From: Scybalousia_A sp052170555
Lineage (GTDB): Bacteria; Bacteroidota; Bacteroidia; Bacteroidales; P3
Assembly (NCBI GenBank): GCA_052170555.1
Contig: JBQNAI010000006.1
Coordinates: 58,726 to 122,725, forward strand
Direction of reading: 5' to 3'
Length of the DNA stretch: 64,000 nt
Below are positions 35,206-44,425 of this stretch, in pieces. How positions within the stretch are numbered: the stretch's first letter is position 1; every line of letters starts with the position of its first letter. Made by a program: the position numbers and the translations under genes. The notes under the pieces are model-generated. The model saw only the letters and a list, made by a program, of their open reading frames with translations. It did no database searches and was not told the origin of the DNA.

Positions 35206-38200
35206 TCACTTATTTGATCTTTCAAAATTACTAAAATATTCTGAAATCTTCACTTTATAATATGAAGAATATACAGGAGGAATTTTTCTGAACAATTCCA
35301 TATCTCTATTTTTCAATTTTTTAAATTCTTCAATGACCTGATTTTGCTGTATACTCTTGTCTACTCCGGTTTTAGATTCTCGCTTGTCTTCTTTTTCTTT
35401 TTCAATCTCTGCTCTTTCGCTTTCCAGCATGCGTGTTATAATTTGTTTTTGACGATTTAATGTTTGAGAGTTAATTCTTTTATTGACAATATCTTTTTCT
35501 GTATCTTCCATTTGTTTAATTGCCTGATTCAACTGCCCGACAGCTTTCCCATTATTTTTTTTCAACTCATTGATATATTGTTGCATAATTTTACGAATCA
35601 TTTCTTGCTTAGCGGCCGCTCTCGCAAGTCTTTCATTCAATTCTTTGCCTTCTCCAATCCTTTGCTTGGAGTGATTACCTCGTTTTTCTAGTTCTTTTTG
35701 CAAACGTTCTATTTCTTTATTTAATGCTTCTTGTAAAAGACGCATATTTTTGGGCTCTTTACCGCCTTTATCCTGGGAAGGATAATTGCAACTGTTTTTG
35801 GTATTTTTGTTATTGTTCTTTTTGTTATTTCTCATCTTCATTTGCTGTTCATTCATTCGTTCAAGACTTTCAACAAGTAACAAAGCAAGATTATTCATAG
35901 AGGACATGGAGTATTGTTGAGAGGTCGTAGCTTGATTGTTTTTAAAATTGTTGTAATAACTTTGGTTAAAGAATAGCAAAGTATTCAAACTGTTCTCTAT
36001 ATTTGTGGAAATTTTGAATGTTTCATCATTTATGATTTTGCTAATCTGTGTTTGCCGTTTGCTAATCTGGTACAGACTGTCAGCAATACCTCGCATACTT
36101 TCTTTAATTGCATTTTGATTATTGATAATCTTCTGGTAGGAAGGATCATTTACGGAGGTATTTTGTGTAGAATAAATAAGAGCTTCTTGTTTTTTGGATA
36201 GAGCAATAAGATTTTTCAAAATTCGGCGTACATCATCTATATCTTCTCCTAATTGTTCCTCTTCGTTTTCTTGCATTTGTTGCTCTAGTTGTTGAGCCAT
36301 TTCTTGCATTTGCTCAGATGCTTGTTTTTGATTATCAGCAGCTTTCTTATATTTGTTTTTCTTTAAGTTTTCTTTGGCGTTTCTTTGTTCGTTATTGATT
36401 TGTTTTTCTTTCTGTTTGTCTTGTTTGAAATGAAAGGGTTCTTGCAGCATATCATCTTTCTTTTTTGTCTCCTCTATCTTTTTTTGTAAGTCCTCAAATT
36501 CTTTTTTCAATTCTTCTTGTTTTTCTTCCAGTCTTTCATTTGATTCTTTTTTTAATTTGGTCTCTTCGGATAGTTGTTGTTGTCGTTTTGATAACTCTTT
36601 GAGTTTGTCAATAGTATTGTTAATATCTTTTTCTACATCTAAACGTTTGTAAAGTTCCAAATTTTTATCAAGTTGTTTGAATATATCTTCGTTTTTTTTA
36701 GATATTTTTTCTAATTGTTCCTCTATTTGCTCTTTATTCAATTTTTTGTCAAGCAAATCATTCATTTGTTGCATCAGATATTCCAACTCTTTATTTTTAA
36801 GTTGTTCAAAAAGCTCCTCTATTTGCTTTTGTTTTTTTAGAAGTTCTTCGTCAATGTCTCTATACTTGTTTTCAAGCAAAAGATTCTCTTCTATTTTTTG
36901 CTGAATTTCCTCTATTTTTTGTTGGATTTCTATTTGTTTTTCTTTCAGTTGCCTTAATTGTTTTTCATCTTGCCACCCCAATTCTTTCTTTTCAGTAAGT
37001 TTTTTTGTTAGTTCGTTGATTTCCTGTTGCAGTTTACGAATTGCATCTATCGTTTTGTCTGCTTGCTTTTTTATTTTTTCATTATTGTTATTTAATCTTT
37101 CATTCAATTGTTTTTCTGTAGGAATTTCTATTGTAAAGATTTGAGATTTAGTATGTTTTGCCCCATTTATGGCATCATTATCCCATATTTCAAACCAATA
37201 ATCTACTTTGTCTCCTTGTTTTATCTGATATTCATTCAAATTTTCAGCATGATAAAATTCTTGACTATTCTCACTGTTAGAAACACTCAAATGTTTGGTG
37301 AATTCTTTGGCACTGCTGGAATTGGTATGTGAAACTTTGATATGAAAATTCAATTTAGAAAATCCGTAATCATCTTTAATCTGACCACGAAAATAGATAT
37401 TATCAAGTATAAGAGAGTCTTTTTGTTCTATAACTGCGATGGAAGGTTTTTCATCTGCTATGATGTTGATATTAAAAGATATACTGTCAGTAGAAAGAGT
37501 AAAATCGTTTTTTGTTTTTATGACAATATTAGAACTTTTGTGATAGGTGTTTATAATCTTTACAAGTCCTTTTTTATCTGGTTCAAATTCTTTTGTTACA
37601 AAGTGGCGTTTCAAAAAATTGTTGTCAGACTTTATTTTGCCAATGTCAGACACTGATTCGGTAAGGAGTGATGTTATTAGAACTTTATTGCAATCTTTTG
37701 TCCTTAGGTGCCAAACTATTTTGCTTCCTTGTGGAATAGATAAATCGGTTACATTATTGACTACTTCCTTATTTAATTTCGTATAATTTGGGTATATAAT
37801 TTCGGCTACCAAATCGGTAAGTATCGGCTTAGGATTAACAATTATGTTGTATATCTTACTATAAACATCTGCTGCCTCAAATTGTATATTGGTAGTCTTT
37901 TGAATCTGCGAAATGGTATAAGTAAAATGACGTTTATTTTTTTGAATCATTTCAAAACTTTGTCCATCGATTATCGCGTTTACTCTGTCGGGAAGAATTT
38001 CTCCTTTTACTATTACATTGATTTGATAATCACTTTGTTGTACTGCCGTTAAAGGTGAAGTTATTTCAAAGCTGAATGGTGCAGGTTTTTCATAAAAAGT
38101 ATTATGATTAATGTATCTTTTGCTGGGCTCTGATAATAGGGAAGGGAAAACAAATATTAAAATAGCAATGGTAATTATTGCACAAATAAGATACTTAGAA

Positions 38201-38676
38201 AAACGTTTGGTCTTCGTAGTATCTATTGCCTTCTGAAAAGGAATCGGTTTTAACAAAGAGGTTTTTTGTTCAATTGCCGCACAAAGCAAATCTATGTTAG
38301 ACTTTGATGATAATGTTTCAGAATTAGATAAGATGTATTGCAATTGCAATAAATTTAAAAGTTTATCCTGTATAGTGGGGAAGTGGTTACCGATAATTGT
38401 TGCCGCTTGTTCATAAGATAAGGTCTTACCTATTTTGAACAATTTGAATAAAGGAAAAATTATCCATATGCATATTATAGACAATGCTAATAAAAGATAA
38501 GCATAAAACACAATTGTACGAAATAGAATGCTCATCCAACCGAAGTATTCTATAAGGATAAGGCAAAGAAAAAATGAAATAAGCAACAAAAGAGAGTAAA
38601 TAATTCCCCTAACTACAAGATTTTTATAGTATTTTCTAATAAAAGTATTAAGTTTTGTAATAATCTCGTTTTGCAT
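35206..38676 (-). CDS. DUF4175-type giant membrane-anchored coiled-coil protein
   Basis: 1156 residues. Two adjacent hydrophobic helices near the N-terminus (about 22-45 and 48-75) and one at about 163-182 anchor the protein. A beta-rich extracytoplasmic region follows (about 190-515). The rest is an extreme Lys/Glu/Gln-rich coiled coil (about 520-840 and 960-1125) with a short Gln/Asn-rich break. The pattern matches DUF4175, a Bacteroidota family of unknown function. Its ATG overlaps the atpB stop (TGATG), so it is coupled to atpB. Confidence 0.82.
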   Translation of the reverse strand: MQNEIITKLNTFIRKYYKNLVVRGIIYSLLLLISFFLCLILIEYFGWMSILFRTIVFYAYLLLALSIICIWIIFPLFKLFKIGKTLSYEQAATIIGNHFPTIQDKLLNLLQLQYILSNSETLSSKSNIDLLCAAIEQKTSLLKPIPFQKAIDTTKTKRFSKYLICAIITIAILIFVFPSLLSEPSKRYINHNTFYEKPAPFSFEITSPLTAVQQSDYQINVIVKGEILPDRVNAIIDGQSFEMIQKNKRHFTYTISQIQKTTNIQFEAADVYSKIYNIIVNPKPILTDLVAEIIYPNYTKLNKEVVNNVTDLSIPQGSKIVWHLRTKDCNKVLITSLLTESVSDIGKIKSDNNFLKRHFVTKEFEPDKKGLVKIINTYHKSSNIVIKTKNDFTLSTDSISFNINIIADEKPSIAVIEQKDSLILDNIYFRGQIKDDYGFSKLNFHIKVSHTNSSSAKEFTKHLSVSNSENSQEFYHAENLNEYQIKQGDKVDYWFEIWDNDAINGAKHTKSQIFTIEIPTEKQLNERLNNNNEKIKKQADKTIDAIRKLQQEINELTKKLTEKKELGWQDEKQLRQLKEKQIEIQQKIEEIQQKIEENLLLENKYRDIDEELLKKQKQIEELFEQLKNKELEYLMQQMNDLLDKKLNKEQIEEQLEKISKKNEDIFKQLDKNLELYKRLDVEKDINNTIDKLKELSKRQQQLSEETKLKKESNERLEEKQEELKKEFEDLQKKIEETKKKDDMLQEPFHFKQDKQKEKQINNEQRNAKENLKKNKYKKAADNQKQASEQMQEMAQQLEQQMQENEEEQLGEDIDDVRRILKNLIALSKKQEALIYSTQNTSVNDPSYQKIINNQNAIKESMRGIADSLYQISKRQTQISKIINDETFKISTNIENSLNTLLFFNQSYYNNFKNNQATTSQQYSMSSMNNLALLLVESLERMNEQQMKMRNNKKNNNKNTKNSCNYPSQDKGGKEPKNMRLLQEALNKEIERLQKELEKRGNHSKQRIGEGKELNERLARAAAKQEMIRKIMQQYINELKKNNGKAVGQLNQAIKQMEDTEKDIVNKRINSQTLNRQKQIITRMLESERAEIEKEKEDKRESKTGVDKSIQQNQVIEEFKKLKNRDMELFRKIPPVYSSYYKVKISEYFSNFERSNK

Positions 38677-39752
38677 CAGTGTTTAACTCTTGCCATTCCT
38701 ATATATATTGCAGATAATAGAGTAAATACATAAGCTTGTATGAATGCTACTAACAGTTCTATTAACATCATAAAAACGCTGAATATAAGTGGAAGGATAC
38801 TTGTTGAATATCCCAATACAATGCTTTGATTACCAAAAATAAATATGATGCACACAAGGGACAACATAATAACGTGTCCGGCGGTTATATTGGCGAACAG
38901 TCGGACTGTTAAAGAGAATGGTTTGGTAAATATCTCTAAGAATTCCAATACAGGCATAAGTGGAACGGGTAGTTTTAACCAGGTTGGAACATCCGGATTG
39001 AGGGTATGTTTCCAAAAAGTTTTTGTACTGGATGCTTGTGTTATGACAAACGTAAACAAAGCCAATGTAAGCGTTACTGCGATATTGCCGGTGATATTAG
39101 CTCCCCCTGGGAAAAAGGGCAATAATCCCATAACATTGCATAGAAAAATGAAGGTAAATATACTCAAAAGATAGTTCATATACTTCAAATAAGCTCCTTC
39201 TCCAATAGATGGAATGGCAATATCATTGCTTATAAAATCAATGAGACATTCCATTACCGTCTGTACTCCTTTCGGTTCTTTGCCTTCTCGTTGTTTTGTT
39301 TTTTTCGCTGCAGACAGGACCATGCAACATATTATGGTTGCAATAACAAATATACCCAATACATTTTTTGTAATGGAAAAATCCAAAGGTTGTTTACCTA
39401 TGTATTTGCCGTTAGAATCTATACAAATAATTTTCCCTGTTAATCCTTTTCCATCTTTTTCTGTACCAATCTTGAAACCATTGTAACTATTATGACCATG
39501 ATTAAATTTAGAGGACATAAAACAAAAAAACTTGCCGTCATTAATTAGTATAACAGGTAGGGGTATGGCGATTTCAGTTTCTTTCCAGGTCAGAATATGC
39601 CAAGAATGTTCATCCCCCAAGTGTTCCATTATTACCTCACCTGCATTAAATGATTTCTTATTGTTGTTATTGTTTTTACTTTCTGTGGCGAAGACATTAG
39701 TTATGTTTAGAGTCAAAATGACATATGTAATTATAAAAAATATTTTTTTCAT
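38676..39752 (-). CDS. atpB: ATP synthase F0 subunit a
   Basis: Proton-channel subunit a of the F-type ATP synthase, 358 residues, with a signal-like N-terminus and a ~130-residue periplasmic extension common in Bacteroidota. The channel helix contains the essential arginine in PFSLTVRLFANITAGH. The last helix ends AYVFTLLSAIYIGMA. It is not followed by atpE, atpF, atpH, atpA or atpG; instead DUF4175 overlaps its stop. Its own promoter lies just upstream, so it is expressed apart from the rest of the synthase genes. Confidence 0.95.
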   Translation of the reverse strand: MKKIFFIITYVILTLNITNVFATESKNNNNNKKSFNAGEVIMEHLGDEHSWHILTWKETEIAIPLPVILINDGKFFCFMSSKFNHGHNSYNGFKIGTEKDGKGLTGKIICIDSNGKYIGKQPLDFSITKNVLGIFVIATIICCMVLSAAKKTKQREGKEPKGVQTVMECLIDFISNDIAIPSIGEGAYLKYMNYLLSIFTFIFLCNVMGLLPFFPGGANITGNIAVTLTLALFTFVITQASSTKTFWKHTLNPDVPTWLKLPVPLMPVLEFLEIFTKPFSLTVRLFANITAGHVIMLSLVCIIFIFGNQSIVLGYSTSILPLIFSVFMMLIELLVAFIQAYVFTLLSAIYIGMARVKH

Positions 39753-39783
39753 ATCTATATTTGTCTTTCTTAGATTTGAAACG

Positions 39784-39817
39784 CAAAGTTATGAAAAAAA
39801 TGGCATATTTAAGCAAA
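39784..39817 (-). promoter_or_regulatory. promoter of atpB
   Basis: Minus-strand TAACTTTG (39784-39791) with TTTG at 39814-39817, 22 bases away, slightly longer than usual. Leader about 27 bases. Confidence 0.6.
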
Positions 39818-39992
39818 AATTTCGGGGTTTTTCATGAATTGAAAAAATGAGTTTAATATATATGGACTGTTTTGCTGTGAAATCTATGATTACACGTGAG
39901 ATTGTTAGTAAATCTCTTAGAAAATATTTGTTGAATATTGATGAATCAAAAATGGTTTTTGAGTTTGTTAGAATGCAATCTTAAAAAGACAA

Positions 39993-40061
39993 AATAAAGT
40001 GCAACAATAAAAAATTCTTTCTTGATATTGGTGAACCGTTTTCAAAAAAGAATTTCAATTG
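39993..40061. repeat. intergenic palindromic repeat, copy F
   Basis: Contains AATAAAGTGCAACAAT, AAATTCTTTCTTGATATTGG and TCAAAAAAGAATTTCAATT, the same modules in the same order as copy H but more diverged. It lies between the 3' end of the exported peroxidase gene and the atpB promoter. The rest of the 39753-40095 gap shows no gene. Confidence 0.6.
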
Positions 40062-40095
40062 CTATTTGTTAGATCTATAGGGTATAAAGATGTGA

Positions 40096-40791
40096 CTACT
40101 GTTTCAATAAACGCTCAATTTTTTGTTCCAAATCTTTGGGCTCTACCATAGGTTCGTAACGTTCAATGGTTTTACCATCTTTTGAAACTAAGAATTTTGA
40201 GAAATTCCATTTGATATCATTTCCCTCATTGAAATTACTACCTGTTTGTTTATGAATTGCATCTATTCTTTCTCCAAACTCTTTAGCATTTGATGGATAA
40301 CCCTTGAAAGGAGCTTTCATTTTAAGGAAAGTATACAGTGGAGATTCATTACTACCATTGACTTCAATTTTTTCAAATAAAGAGAATGTTACATCATAAT
40401 TATTTTTACAAAACCGTTCTATTTCCTCATTTTCTGCAGGCTCCTGATTTAAAAATTGATTACAGGGGAAAGCTAATATTTCCAATCCTTTATCTTTGTA
40501 TTTTCTGTAAAGATCTTCCAAACCTCTGTATTGAGGTGTTAAGCCACACTTACTGGCAACATTAACTATCAAAAGAACTTTACCTTTGTAATTATTTAAA
40601 CTGATTAGCTTGCCATCAATATCCTTTACAGAGAAACAATATATACTTTTGGATAAATCTTCAATATTTTGTGTGATTCTAGGGTTGGAAGCTTCTTTAT
40701 TGTTATCCAGGGGTATTTGTTGAGCAAAGCTATTGCAAACAATCGCACACCATACTGCGGTAACGATACAAAAAAATGATATATTTTTCAC
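40096..40791 (-). CDS. exported glutathione peroxidase-family protein
   Basis: Cys-type glutathione peroxidase homologue, probably a thioredoxin-linked hydroperoxide reductase. 231 residues with a signal peptide (MKNISFFCIVTAVWCAIVCNSFAQ), so it should act in the periplasm. Peroxidatic Cys82 in NVASKCGLTPQY, second cysteine in AFPCNQF, and the conserved Trp-Asn in WNFSKFLV. It follows a cytosolic paralogue by three bases, and the two match closely over the catalytic domain. Confidence 0.9.
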   Translation of the reverse strand: MKNISFFCIVTAVWCAIVCNSFAQQIPLDNNKEASNPRITQNIEDLSKSIYCFSVKDIDGKLISLNNYKGKVLLIVNVASKCGLTPQYRGLEDLYRKYKDKGLEILAFPCNQFLNQEPAENEEIERFCKNNYDVTFSLFEKIEVNGSNESPLYTFLKMKAPFKGYPSNAKEFGERIDAIHKQTGSNFNEGNDIKWNFSKFLVSKDGKTIERYEPMVEPKDLEQKIERLLKQ

Positions 40792-40794
40792 AAT

Positions 40795-41346
40795 TTATTC
40801 ATTTAAAAATTTTTCTATATCGGATTGAAGAGACTCGGGAGTAATCATGGACTCAAATCGCATGACGGTTCTACCATCTTTTGCCACTAAAAATTTCGTA
40901 AAATTCCAACGAATATTGTCTTTTGTATTGAAACCATTTTTTTGTTGTTCATGAATGGCATCTAGTTTGTCTCCAATTTCCTTAATGGGATATCCGTTGA
41001 ACGGAGCTTGCTTTTTTAAGAAAGTAAATAAAGGATGTTCTTTTTCTCCATTTACGTCTATTTTCTCGCTCATATTAAAAGTTACGCCATAATTTATAAG
41101 ACATCCCTCTTGTATATCTTTAACATCTCCTGGTTCTTGACCTAAGAATTGATTGCAAGGAAATCCCATTACAATTAATCCTTGGTTTTTGTATTTTCTG
41201 TGAAGCTTTTCTAAACCTTCGTATTGAGGTGTGAAACCACATTTACTAGCAGTATTAACTATCAAAAAAACATTGCCTTCGTAATCTTTGAAAGAAACTT
41301 CTTTGCCTTGAAGACTTTTCATTTTGTAATCAAAAATTGTATTCAT
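40795..41346 (-). CDS. cytosolic glutathione peroxidase-family protein
   Basis: 183 residues without a signal peptide. Peroxidatic Cys36 in NTASKCGFTPQY, likely resolving Cys64 in GFPCNQF, and WNFTKFLV. Cysteine rather than selenocysteine is encoded. It lies 31 bases after porQ and three bases before the exported copy, so the three genes probably form one transcript. Confidence 0.92.
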   Translation of the reverse strand: MNTIFDYKMKSLQGKEVSFKDYEGNVFLIVNTASKCGFTPQYEGLEKLHRKYKNQGLIVMGFPCNQFLGQEPGDVKDIQEGCLINYGVTFNMSEKIDVNGEKEHPLFTFLKKQAPFNGYPIKEIGDKLDAIHEQQKNGFNTKDNIRWNFTKFLVAKDGRTVMRFESMITPESLQSDIEKFLNE

Positions 41347-41377
41347 ACTTGTTTATTTATAAAATCATTAACTATTA

Positions 41378-42436
41378 TCAGAAAATATATCCCAAAGTTA
41401 TGTAATTAGGAGAACCATACTTATGATATTCATTACGAGCATAATTGAGTGAAAATTTTCTCCACTTGATTCCCAAACCGTAAGAAATTCCTGACAAGGA
41501 AAAAGCATCATTAATCTTCATCTCTTGGTGCCTTCGCCAAGAATAACCCAAAGATATGTACCAAGATGCAGAAGGCTTTATATCTACCGCAAATTGTAAG
41601 TGCCTAAATCCTTTATCTAAGAAAGATGATATTTTATTTTCCTTTCTTATCGCCCCATCAATAGAGATATTATCCCGAGGGTTCAAAATATCGTTCTCTC
41701 TTATATTCCATTTTGTTAAATTATCCACAACAACATACAAAATGAGTGGAGCATGAGAGAATTTTTTAGAAAATCCTAATTGTAAATCCGTAGGCAGGGT
41801 ATCTCTTATGAGATTAAAAGATGAAATTTGTTTACCAATATTTTTAAGTATCATTGCTACTTGCCACATCTTAGAAGGGGATACATAGGTAGTTGCAATG
41901 TCAAAAGCAATTGAGAATGAGGAATATCTCTCGTACTGAGAGAATAATGGTTTGACGGTTGCACCTAAATAAATATTCTTTTCAATCTGCATGCCCCAAC
42001 CGAAAGTGAATACAAATTCGTTTGCATGGAAGGTACCTGTTATATCACCGTTAGGTTCAGTAGATTGGAAATTGCCGTAATTGATATACTGCAATCCAAA
42101 GCCTAAATTGCCAACAGTTTTAAACTTGTGCGAAAACGTAAGTGAAGCCTGATACGTACTGCCAAACAAATCAGTGTAAGTGATGGCTCCTTTGTTATTC
42201 AAAGAATCGTTGATAGTGGAGGGATTGGTTAAAGCTGATGATACATCGTCAGAAAAACGAGGTATAAAACTTAAACCTCTTGAAGTCATTTGAGCAGAAT
42301 TGAAAAGATTTAGTACAGCAAATGATTCATTACCAGCAGTACTTTGTCCTTTTATAATATCAACGGAAACAAAGATTGTAAAAAATATTATGATTATTTG
42401 CCTAAATGCTATCAATTTACTGTTTACTTTTATCAT
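41378..42436 (-). CDS. porQ: type IX secretion system protein PorQ
   Basis: Outer-membrane beta-barrel of the FadL/PorV-like kind, 352 residues, with an N-terminal signal segment ending near residue 30 (IIKGQ). The AGNESFAVLNLFNSAQMTSRGLSFI stretch and SSALTNPSTIN resemble the PorQ N-terminus; the rest alternates polar and hydrophobic strands. In Porphyromonas, PorQ joins PorU, PorV and PorZ in the attachment complex that handles cargo at the cell surface. It stands apart from other por genes and precedes two peroxidases. Confidence 0.85.
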   Translation of the reverse strand: MIKVNSKLIAFRQIIIIFFTIFVSVDIIKGQSTAGNESFAVLNLFNSAQMTSRGLSFIPRFSDDVSSALTNPSTINDSLNNKGAITYTDLFGSTYQASLTFSHKFKTVGNLGFGLQYINYGNFQSTEPNGDITGTFHANEFVFTFGWGMQIEKNIYLGATVKPLFSQYERYSSFSIAFDIATTYVSPSKMWQVAMILKNIGKQISSFNLIRDTLPTDLQLGFSKKFSHAPLILYVVVDNLTKWNIRENDILNPRDNISIDGAIRKENKISSFLDKGFRHLQFAVDIKPSASWYISLGYSWRRHQEMKINDAFSLSGISYGLGIKWRKFSLNYARNEYHKYGSPNYITLGYIF

Positions 42437-42601
42437 GATATAATAAAATTCAACTAAATATAACTATAAACTAAAAAAAACTTAATTTATTATAAAAGAT
42501 ATGCAGGAAAAATAGTTAGATCTATGAGATGTATACATATTTTCAATTGGTATATGAATTATACGTAAAGCAGATATTTTTAACAGTAACAAAATGAAAC
42601 T

Positions 42602-42677
42602 AAAATGCCGTTTCAGAAAATTAACTTCAAGAAATAATTTGTTAATCACGCACTTTAATTCTCTGAAACGGCATTTT
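42602..42677. repeat. nested inverted repeat enclosing a family unit (copy G)
   Basis: A 16-bp perfect inverted repeat, AAAATGCCGTTTCAGA (42602-42617) and its complement (42662-42677), brackets a 44-base unit. The minus strand of that unit carries TTAAAGTGCGTGATTA and ATTTCTTGAAGTTAATT, the first identical to copy I over 16 bases. The arms look like terminal inverted repeats. Nothing else was found in the 42437-42766 gap between porQ and rng. Confidence 0.65.
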
Positions 42678-42766
42678 GATTTTGTAACCAAATAAATCAA
42701 TCACTTTTGTTTTATCCACGTATCATTGTTTACTTATTTATGGTTGGTGGTTTTTGAAAATATTTT

Positions 42767-44317
42767 TCACAACTCTATCTTATCCCCATTGGAGTTTAGA
42801 AAAATATATTCGGTTATGGCTAAGTCACTAGAAGATATTATTTTTAGTTTGATGTTATAGTCCTTTTCCCACTTATGATAAGGTTTTCTTAAAAATCCTT
42901 TTGTTAAGTATGCCGCAACAAAAGGATGTGTTACAATGGTGAGACGTTTTTCGTTTTGCTCGCGAGATAAAAATTTAACATCATGTCGCATATCACTTAC
43001 AACATTGACAGACGATTTTATTTTCCCACTACCTCCACAAGTTGGACACAACTCAGATACTTCAACATCTAATACAGGACGAATCCTTTGACGAGTTATC
43101 TGCATCAAACAAAATTTACTTAAAGGTAAAATAGTATGTCGTGCTTTATCCTTTGATAGCTCCTCGCACATTGTATCGTACAGTTTCTTGCAATTAGCCT
43201 TGGAGTTCATATCTATAAAATCTATAACAATGATCCCCCCCATATCTCTAAGACGTAGTTGTCGTGCTATTTCTAATGCGGCCTCAGTATTTACCATTAG
43301 AGCATTTTCTTCCTGATCTTGCGAGGCTTTTGTACGAGGTCCCGAATTTACATCAATGACAGCCATTGCCTCCGTTTGTTCTACCACTAAATAAATACCA
43401 GAACGAATAGTTACGACCTTGCCAAAAGAATTTTTTATTTGAGTGTCTATATTGAATTGTTCGAAGATGGGAGTTTGCATCTTGTAGTTATGGAGGATTT
43501 CTTCCTTTTGTGGAAATATTTTTATAATATAGTCACGTAGTTCGTTGAAGACACGTTCATTGTTTACGTATATATTGTTAAATTCCTCAGAGAGCATCTC
43601 TCTTAACATAACAATAGAGGAGTCTTCCTCTGCAACTAGTTTTATCGGAGGAATTGCATGGTTTAATTTGCTAATTATAGACTCCCATTTGGCATATAGG
43701 TCTTTGACATCAGCATCCAACTCAGCTACACTCTTACCCTCAGCAACTGTACGAATAATTACTCCGCAATTTTCTGGCTGAATACTTGCTAGCAATCTGC
43801 GAAGCCGCTTCCTTTCATCAATACCTTTAATTTTTTGAGAAATTGTTATCTTCTTACCAAAAGGGACAAGCACCACATATCTTCCCGCAAAAGAAATATC
43901 CCCACTCAACCGAGGTCCTTTTGTAGATATAGGTTCTTTGGTAACTTGCACTAACACCAGTTGCCCTTGTTTTAGAACATCTGTAATGATACCATTTTTT
44001 TCTAAATCAGGTCTTTGTTTTTTTTGAGTGGTGATTCCGTTTATATCGCCGGATATACATTTTGCAACAAAATCTTGGATTTTTAGGTAATTAGGACCTA
44101 AATCCAAATAATGTAAGAAGCCATCCTTACCCGCACCTACATCAACGAATGCAGAATTAAGACCAGCCATTATCTTTTTGACTTGACCTAAATAAATGTT
44201 TCCTGCAATATAGTCCTGTCCAGGATTATCCTTGTGAAGCTCTACTAACTTTTTATCTTCTAATAATGCAATCTCAACTCCCGTTTCTTTTACATCGATT
44301 ATTAGATCTTTATTCAT
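42767..44317 (-). CDS. rng: ribonuclease G (RNase E/G family)
   Basis: Endoribonuclease for rRNA maturation and mRNA decay, 516 residues. It has an N-terminal S1 domain (GNIYLGQVKKIMAGLNSAFVDVGAGKDGFLHYLD), the DNase I-like catalytic core with VIDVNSGPRT and IVIDFIDMNSK holding the two metal-binding aspartates, and the CPTCGGSGKI zinc-link. There is no long RNase E-type C-terminal scaffold. It is third in the HU-COX24-like-rng run, a common arrangement in Bacteroidota. Confidence 0.95.
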   Translation of the reverse strand: MNKDLIIDVKETGVEIALLEDKKLVELHKDNPGQDYIAGNIYLGQVKKIMAGLNSAFVDVGAGKDGFLHYLDLGPNYLKIQDFVAKCISGDINGITTQKKQRPDLEKNGIITDVLKQGQLVLVQVTKEPISTKGPRLSGDISFAGRYVVLVPFGKKITISQKIKGIDERKRLRRLLASIQPENCGVIIRTVAEGKSVAELDADVKDLYAKWESIISKLNHAIPPIKLVAEEDSSIVMLREMLSEEFNNIYVNNERVFNELRDYIIKIFPQKEEILHNYKMQTPIFEQFNIDTQIKNSFGKVVTIRSGIYLVVEQTEAMAVIDVNSGPRTKASQDQEENALMVNTEAALEIARQLRLRDMGGIIVIDFIDMNSKANCKKLYDTMCEELSKDKARHTILPLSKFCLMQITRQRIRPVLDVEVSELCPTCGGSGKIKSSVNVVSDMRHDVKFLSREQNEKRLTIVTHPFVAAYLTKGFLRKPYHKWEKDYNIKLKIISSSDLAITEYIFLNSNGDKIEL

Positions 44318-44356
44318 TAGAGTTTGTTCTATTTTTTTAGGTTATCAGAATAATAA

Positions 44357-44400
44357 TATTGCGAAACCCTCTGCCGTTAGGTATAGATAGCTTCGCAATA
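44357..44400 (-). terminator. hairpin before rng
   Basis: TATTGCGAA (44357-44365) pairs with TTCGCAATA (44392-44400), loop 26 bases. On the minus strand it is followed by TTATTATTC. It lies between the COX24-like gene and rng and could attenuate read-through. Confidence 0.4.
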
Positions 44401-44425
44401 AAAGTTTTTTCCGTCAAACTAAGAA

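Noticed and set aside
35464..36904. Plus-strand frames rich in Ser, Phe and Cys opposite the DUF4175 gene
   Set aside because: They are antisense shadows of the Lys/Glu/Gln-rich coiled coil; composition is explained by the codons of the real gene.
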